Below are positions 4,879 through 8,462 of a stretch of DNA of 8,462 nucleotides, piece by piece. This stretch comes from DAOUAE01 sp034433795 (GTDB lineage Bacteria; Chloroflexota; UBA6077; FW602-bin22; DAOUAE01), in assembly GCA_034433795.1 (NCBI GenBank), contig DAOUAE010000016.1:1-8462 (forward strand), read 5' to 3'. Position numbers and translations under genes: made by a program. The notes under the pieces are model-generated. The model saw only the letters and a program-made list of their open reading frames with translations, was not told the origin of the DNA and did not search any database. Within the stretch, counting starts at the first letter, position 1, and the number at the start of each line of letters is the position of its first letter.

Positions 4879-6299
4879 CAGTAGGCCCCCACGCCCAGAA
4901 GAACCGCCGGGATCGTCCGCAGCAGGATCTTCACATCCAGCCAGAGCGACCAGTTCTCGATATACCAGATGTCCAGGAGCACCATCTCGTCAAACGTCAA
5001 GTTGCTTCGCCCGCTCACCTGCCAGAGCCCGGTCATCCCCGGCGCCACCTCCAGGCGTCGGCGGTGCCAGGGCTCATAGCGCTCCACTTCATGGGGCAGC
5101 GGCGGCCGGGGGCCGACCAGGCTCATCTCGTTCTTCAGCACGTTGAGCAGCTGGGGCAGTTCGTCCAGGCTCAGCCGGCGGAGAATGCGACCGACCCGGG
5201 TTCGGCGGGGGTCGTTGCGCATCTTGAAGATAGGGCCTCGTGCCTCGTTGAACGCCTGCAGGCGCTCCAGTTCCTGCTCCGCCCCCACGCGCATCGAGCG
5301 GAATTTGTAGCAGACGAAAGGCTTGCCGTGGCGCCCGATCCGGACCTGGCGCAGCAGCACCGGCCCGGGCGAGTCCAGTTTAATGGCCAGGGCGATGAGC
5401 CCCATCAGCGGGGCCAGCACGATCAAGGCCAGTGTGGCGATGGCCACGTCCATCGCCCGCTTCAGAAACAGATTGATGCCCCGGATCGAGACCTCACGGG
5501 TGCCGATGAGCGGGATGCCGTTGAGGTCCTCGATATCCAGTTGATTCAGGCTCAGTTCGAAGACATCCGGCACCAGCCGGAAACTCACGCCCTGGCGCTG
5601 ACAGAGCAGCATGATGTCCACGATCCGCTGGTGCGAGGCCGAGGGCAGGGCGATGATCACCTCGTCGATATCAAACTCCCAGAGAAGGCGCGGCAGGTCG
5701 TCAGGCGTGCCCAGAGCCCGGAAGCGGCCGATATCCTCGCGGCGCCGCTCGTCGACGAACCCCACGATCTGGTAGCCCAGTTCCGGCTGGGCGACGACAT
5801 TTTGCATAATCAAGCGGCCCTGCCGGCCGGCGCCGACCACCAGGATCCGCTGGAGGCCGATCCCCCGCCGGCGGAGATGGGCCAGGATAAACCGTTCGAC
5901 CAGGCGCTCGGCGGCCAGCAGGGCGATGATCAGGGCCCAGGCGTAGACGAAGACCAGGCGCGAGTAGCCGAAGGGGCGGAAGTAGAAGACGGCCACGATC
6001 ATCGCCGCGCTGCCGATGGTCGTGCCGCCGAAGATCAGGCCGACTTCGTCGATCCAGCCGGCGCCCCGGCGCAGGTGGTAGAGGCCGTTGAGGCGGAAGA
6101 CCACCAGAAGCAGGGCGGTCAGCAGCAGTTCGAGGCCCAGGTAACTCGACCAGGGGAGGTAGTTTTCGAGGGTGACCTCACGTCCCAGCTCGGCCTGATA
6201 GCGCGCCCACCAGGCGCCGGCGAAGCCGAGGTTGATCAGACCGGCATCGAGCAGCGCCTGGGCTGGCGTGGGAAGCAGACGCCCGCGCCGTCTGGCCAT
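4878..6299 (-). CDS. Undecaprenyl-phosphate sugar phosphotransferase (WcaJ/WbaP-type PGT)
   Basis: This 473-aa membrane enzyme starts repeat-unit synthesis by moving a sugar-1-phosphate from a UDP-sugar to undecaprenyl phosphate. Membrane helices lie in the first 140 residues (about 15-30, 53-69, 86-106 and 113-130). A Rossmann-like CoA-binding-type domain follows, with ILVVGAGRQG (152-161) and a FVDE turn (181-184). The C-terminal bacterial sugar transferase domain begins at FLKRAMDVAIATLAL (278-292) with its re-entrant membrane helix. Its motifs are DSPGPVLLRQVRIG (309-322), KFRSM (332-336), the catalytic D379-E380 in SLDELPQL, SLVGPRP (393-399), PGMTGLWQVSGR (420-431) and YIENWSLWLDVKIL (446-459). 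The length and order match the full-length WcaJ/ExoY-type family, so nothing is truncated. Glucose-1-phosphate or galactose-1-phosphate is the usual cargo; the sequence does not settle which. An AAAGGTGG site (6310-6303) precedes the ATG. It begins 40 bases after the upstream glycosyltransferase and overlaps the next gene by one base. Confidence 0.95.
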   Translation of the reverse strand: MARRRGRLLPTPAQALLDAGLINLGFAGAWWARYQAELGREVTLENYLPWSSYLGLELLLTALLLVVFRLNGLYHLRRGAGWIDEVGLIFGGTTIGSAAMIVAVFYFRPFGYSRLVFVYAWALIIALLAAERLVERFILAHLRRRGIGLQRILVVGAGRQGRLIMQNVVAQPELGYQIVGFVDERRREDIGRFRALGTPDDLPRLLWEFDIDEVIIALPSASHQRIVDIMLLCQRQGVSFRLVPDVFELSLNQLDIEDLNGIPLIGTREVSIRGINLFLKRAMDVAIATLALIVLAPLMGLIALAIKLDSPGPVLLRQVRIGRHGKPFVCYKFRSMRVGAEQELERLQAFNEARGPIFKMRNDPRRTRVGRILRRLSLDELPQLLNVLKNEMSLVGPRPPLPHEVERYEPWHRRRLEVAPGMTGLWQVSGRSNLTFDEMVLLDIWYIENWSLWLDVKILLRTIPAVLLGVGAY

Positions 6300-6339
6300 G
6301 CCCCACCTTTCCCGTGTCTCCGACCCGGTCGTTCCCGGC

Positions 6340-7467
6340 TCAGGTCACCGCCGCCGCGTAGACCGCGAGGGTCGCCCGGGCCGCGGCCGGCCAGGTGAAC
6401 TGCTGGGCCCGCTCGCGCCCGCGCCGGGCCAGCTCAGCCCGCCGGTCGGCATCGGCCAGGACCTCGGCCAGCGCCCAGGCCAGCGCCCGCTCATCGCAGG
6501 GCGGGACCAGGAGCCCTCCCTCGCCGACCACCTCCGGGAGGGCCGAGGCGTTGGCGGCGATCACCGGTGTGCCGCAGGCCATCGCCTCCAGCACCGGCAG
6601 GCCGAATCCCTCGTACAAAGAGGGGTACACAAAGGCGGCTGCCCCATTATACCACAAGGGTTGCTCGGCGAAGGGGATATAGCCCGGAAAGAGCACCTCC
6701 GCCCGCAGCCCCAGCCGCTCAACCAGGGCGAAGATCTCCTCGAACAGCCAGCCGCGCCCCCCGGCGATGACCAGTTTGTGCGGCCAGTTTCCCTCGCGCT
6801 TGAGCCGGGCGAAGGCCCGGATGAGGGTCGGGATGTTCTTGCGGGGCTCCAGCGTCCCCACAAACAGAATGTACTCCTCTGGCAGTCCGCGCTGGCGCTT
6901 GAAGGCCGCCACCGTCTCGGCCGGCAGCGGCCGGAAGACCTCGTGCTCCAGACCGTGGTGCACCACGGTGATCTTCTCCGGCGGCACCCCCAAAAGCCGC
7001 ACCAGATCCCGCTTGGTGTGGGCGCTGACCGCGATGATCCGCTGCGCCTGCCGCACCGCCCGGCGTGTGCTCAGGCTCAGGTACAGGCGGTTCGAGCGCC
7101 GGAAGGCCGTGGGAACGGTCAGAAAACTCAGATCGTGGACGGTGAGCACCGCCGGGCAGGGACAGAGGAAGGGCAAGACGTAGGCCGGACCGTGCAGCAG
7201 ATCGGCCCGGCAGCGGAGCAGGGCCAGCGGGAGAGCGGTCTGCTCCCACAGAATGCGGGCCAGGGGCCTGCCGGTCGGCCAGGCCGCCAGCCAGTAGCGG
7301 AGCCCCGGCACCGGGGTCGGCGGCCGGGCCGCCACGAAGGCGGTGAACTGGTGCTCCGGGGCGACGGCGGGGAGAGAGGTGAGCAGATTGCCGATGTACC
7401 GGCTGAGACCAGCGTTGCGGTAGGTCGGCGTGAAACTCAGCAGCTGAGCGTTGATCGCCACCCGCAT
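6340..7467 (-). CDS. GT4 glycosyltransferase, MtfB-like
   Basis: This 375-aa GT-B enzyme probably transfers a hexose such as mannose or rhamnose during repeat-unit assembly at the inner face of the membrane. The start MRVAINAQLLSF is followed by a short glycine loop in YRNAGLSRYIGNLL (16-29). Also visible are LTVHDLSFL (108-116), IAVSAHTKRDL (145-155), the linker ILFVGTLEPRKNI (200-212) opening the donor-binding domain, and FVYPSLYEGFGLPVLEAM with the EX7E pair E286/E294 (279-296). These forms are typical of the MtfB-like GT4 branch. There is no convincing Shine-Dalgarno site before the ATG; with only 21 bases after the creatininase-family stop, translation may depend on coupling. The gene shares its MRVAI start with the second GT4 in this operon but otherwise belongs to a different branch, so they are not a recent duplication. 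Confidence 0.94.
   Translation of the reverse strand: MRVAINAQLLSFTPTYRNAGLSRYIGNLLTSLPAVAPEHQFTAFVAARPPTPVPGLRYWLAAWPTGRPLARILWEQTALPLALLRCRADLLHGPAYVLPFLCPCPAVLTVHDLSFLTVPTAFRRSNRLYLSLSTRRAVRQAQRIIAVSAHTKRDLVRLLGVPPEKITVVHHGLEHEVFRPLPAETVAAFKRQRGLPEEYILFVGTLEPRKNIPTLIRAFARLKREGNWPHKLVIAGGRGWLFEEIFALVERLGLRAEVLFPGYIPFAEQPLWYNGAAAFVYPSLYEGFGLPVLEAMACGTPVIAANASALPEVVGEGGLLVPPCDERALAWALAEVLADADRRAELARRGRERAQQFTWPAAARATLAVYAAAVT
6646..6654 (-). promoter_or_regulatory. Possible internal extended -10 promoter
   Basis: The minus strand reads TGGTATAAT (6654-6646), a perfect extended -10 element, in an AT-rich patch inside the MtfB-like gene. No good -35 box lies 16-18 bp upstream, but extended -10 promoters can do without one. 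It could start transcripts near 6639 that cover the phosphotransferase and later genes without the creatininase-family gene. The same bases encode the Trp-Tyr-Asn of the glycosyltransferase, so coding may explain them fully. Confidence 0.25.
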
Positions 7468-7488
7468 CGGCGCGGTCGGCCCCGGCGG

Positions 7489-8244
7489 TCAGGATCGGGC
7501 GAACTGGATGAGAAAATCGGCGACCTGGCGGCTCATCAGCCCCAGCAGATGCTCCCCCAACTCTCGGGTCGCCTGGGCCGGGTTATCGGTGAAGCCGTCG
7601 AGGGCGTGGAGAGCTCGGTGCCGCTGGATGAAGGCCGGCGGTTCTGCCACCACCGGCGGGACCGCCGGGCGCACGGGCAGCCGATCCGGCGTCACCAGGT
7701 CGGGGCGCAGGGCCAGCATGCAGGCGGTCTCAAAGGCCCCGGCGTGGCCGGGGAGAGCCGCCAGGGTCCGGGCACGCTCATCGGCCAGGAGGGCTGGCCG
7801 GGCGATGGTCCAGTAGGAGGCGGCGGCGATGGCCACCGGGTGCTGGGTGGCCACGTCCAGAGCGACCTGGCGGATGGCCGCATCATTGCCGCCATGACCG
7901 TTGAGCAGGACGATGCGGGTGAAGCCGCTTAAGATCAGCGACTCACAGAGGTCGCGCAGGACGGCCAGAAACGTGTCGCTGCGCAGCGAGAGCACCCCCG
8001 GATAGGGACGGTGATGGTGGGAACTGCCATAGCAGACGGTGGGCGCCACCAGCACGCGGATCTCCGCACTGGCCAGCTCGGCCGCCCGCCGGGCGATGGC
8101 CTCGCAGATAGCGGCGTCGGTCTGGATCGGCAGATGCGGTCCGTGCTGTTCGATCGCGGCGGTGGGCAGGACGACCAGCGCCTCGGGCGCCAGCGCCCGG
8201 ACCTCCTCGCGGGTCAACTCGGACAGGAGCAACCGTGGCGGCAC
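7489..8244 (-). CDS. Creatininase-family metal-dependent amidohydrolase
   Basis: This 251-aa cytoplasmic protein covers the whole creatininase fold, whose members hydrolyse cyclic amide or related C-N bonds with two divalent metals. Motifs are PTAAIEQHGPHLPIQTD (27-43) with likely ligands E32, H34 and D43, YGSSHHH (72-78), NGHGGN with H117 (115-120), and GHAGAFET with E172 (166-173). True creatininase has a Glu two positions after the His of the third motif; here it is Gly, as in most non-creatininase members, so creatinine is unlikely to be the substrate. Known relatives act on formamidopyrimidines (ArfB), cyclic inositol derivatives (IolN) or the mycofactocin precursor (MftE), but no partner genes for those pathways are nearby. 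The GTG start has GGGAGAG about seven bases upstream. It is the first gene after the 8301-8329 promoter and runs 21 bases ahead of polysaccharide genes, so it is probably co-transcribed with them. A role in sugar modification is only a guess. Confidence 0.9.
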   Translation of the reverse strand: MPPRLLLSELTREEVRALAPEALVVLPTAAIEQHGPHLPIQTDAAICEAIARRAAELASAEIRVLVAPTVCYGSSHHHRPYPGVLSLRSDTFLAVLRDLCESLILSGFTRIVLLNGHGGNDAAIRQVALDVATQHPVAIAAASYWTIARPALLADERARTLAALPGHAGAFETACMLALRPDLVTPDRLPVRPAVPPVVAEPPAFIQRHRALHALDGFTDNPAQATRELGEHLLGLMSRQVADFLIQFARS

Positions 8245-8300
8245 GTGCTTCTCTCCCGGTCAGGCCCTCCCCGACCCTTCTGGCAGACGCTCCGGTCTCC

Positions 8301-8329
8301 AGTATACCGGTCGTCTCTCTGTTTGTCCA
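8301..8329 (-). promoter_or_regulatory. Sigma-70-type promoter of the five-gene operon
   Basis: On the minus strand, TGGACA (8329-8324), a 17-bp spacer and TATACT (8306-8301) each match consensus at five of six positions. The predicted start near 8294 gives a leader of about 50 bases before the GTG at 8244. It is the only well-formed promoter upstream of the creatininase-family and polysaccharide genes. Confidence 0.75.
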
Positions 8330-8417
8330 CACCGCCCCCCTGGGCACTGTCACACGGACGGTGGGTGAGTTTGGGGAAAGGGCTCTCCCGCGGCCGTCCC
8401 TTCCAGGCCCTCCCGCC

Positions 8418-8462
8418 TCACACCACCCGGAGGTGGGAGAGAAGCAGCGCCGCTTCCACCCC
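8418..8462 (-). CDS. Possible 3' tail of an upstream minus-strand gene (partial, uncertain)
   Basis: Read on the minus strand from the window edge, the frame gives GVEAALLLSHLRVV and then a TGA stop at 8420-8418, an amphipathic helix-like end. If real, about 90 bp separate it from the operon promoter's -35 box. In between is only an imperfect hairpin (about 8374-8404, seven pairs with one bulged A) without a U-run. Fourteen codons are too few to name a function. Confidence 0.25.
   Translation of the reverse strand, partial: GVEAALLLSHLRVV

Noticed and set aside
3580..6398. Plus-strand open frames of over 400 codons at 3580-4884 and 5064-6398
   Set aside because: Both are antisense to the GT4 and phosphotransferase genes, have low-complexity composition and show no domain motif; they are GC-skewed third-position shadows.
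6232..7932. Long plus-strand open frame of 566 codons
   Set aside because: It lies antisense to three genes with clear conserved motifs, crosses their boundaries, and its Gln/Arg/Pro/His/Gly-rich product is the normal mirror image of GC-rich coding DNA.
1..8462. CRISPR array, insertion sequence, phage or defence module
   Set aside because: No regularly spaced repeats, terminal inverted repeats, transposase, integrase or nuclease motifs were seen on either strand; codon style is even across all seven genes.

Overview
This is a GC-rich (roughly two-thirds G+C) bacterial chromosomal segment. It holds seven complete genes, all on the minus strand and closely packed. My best guess at the source is a Chloroflexota-type bacterium (Thermomicrobia-like), based on overall protein style: GTG starts, and a short kinase-less Wzz protein beside a polyprenyl glycosylphosphotransferase. 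This is inference, because no rRNA or marker gene is present.

Layout in transcription order (minus strand, high to low coordinates): (1) the left-over 3' end of a possible upstream gene at 8418-8462; (2) a strong sigma-70-type promoter at 8301-8329; (3) a five-gene operon: creatininase-family amidohydrolase (7489-8244), GT4 glycosyltransferase (6340-7467), undecaprenyl-phosphate sugar phosphotransferase (4878-6299), WbaZ-like GT4 glycosyltransferase (3724-4878), and Wzz-type chain-length regulator (2985-3713). Gaps inside the operon run from a 1-nt overlap to 40 nt. The four downstream genes form part of a membrane exopolysaccharide or O-antigen-like pathway. The phosphotransferase primes the lipid carrier, the two GT4 enzymes extend the repeat unit, and Wzz controls chain length or export. 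No flippase, polymerase, outer-membrane exporter or tyrosine kinase is in the window, so the pathway is incomplete here.

Next comes a separate unit. A consensus-like promoter (2885-2913), bracketed by a 12-bp direct repeat, drives an ADP-ribosylglycohydrolase-family gene (1771-2853). After a 214-bp gap comes a class III omega-transaminase (195-1556), followed by a perfect 12-bp-stem hairpin (159-186).

The least ordinary part is the 214-bp gap at 1557-1770. On the PLUS strand, against all the genes, it carries an exact TTGACA, a 17-bp spacer and TACAGT. This is followed at the expected start distance by a roughly 65-nt element closed by a perfect 9-bp stem and a U-run. That layout fits a self-terminating small RNA or leader, and its 5' part looks like the D-arm of a class II tRNA although no T-arm exists. 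It is the best candidate for something undescribed here.

No stretch longer than 300 bases lacks a gene. The left edge (1-194) holds the terminator and perhaps a gene tail. The right edge (8245-8462) holds the operon promoter and perhaps another gene tail.
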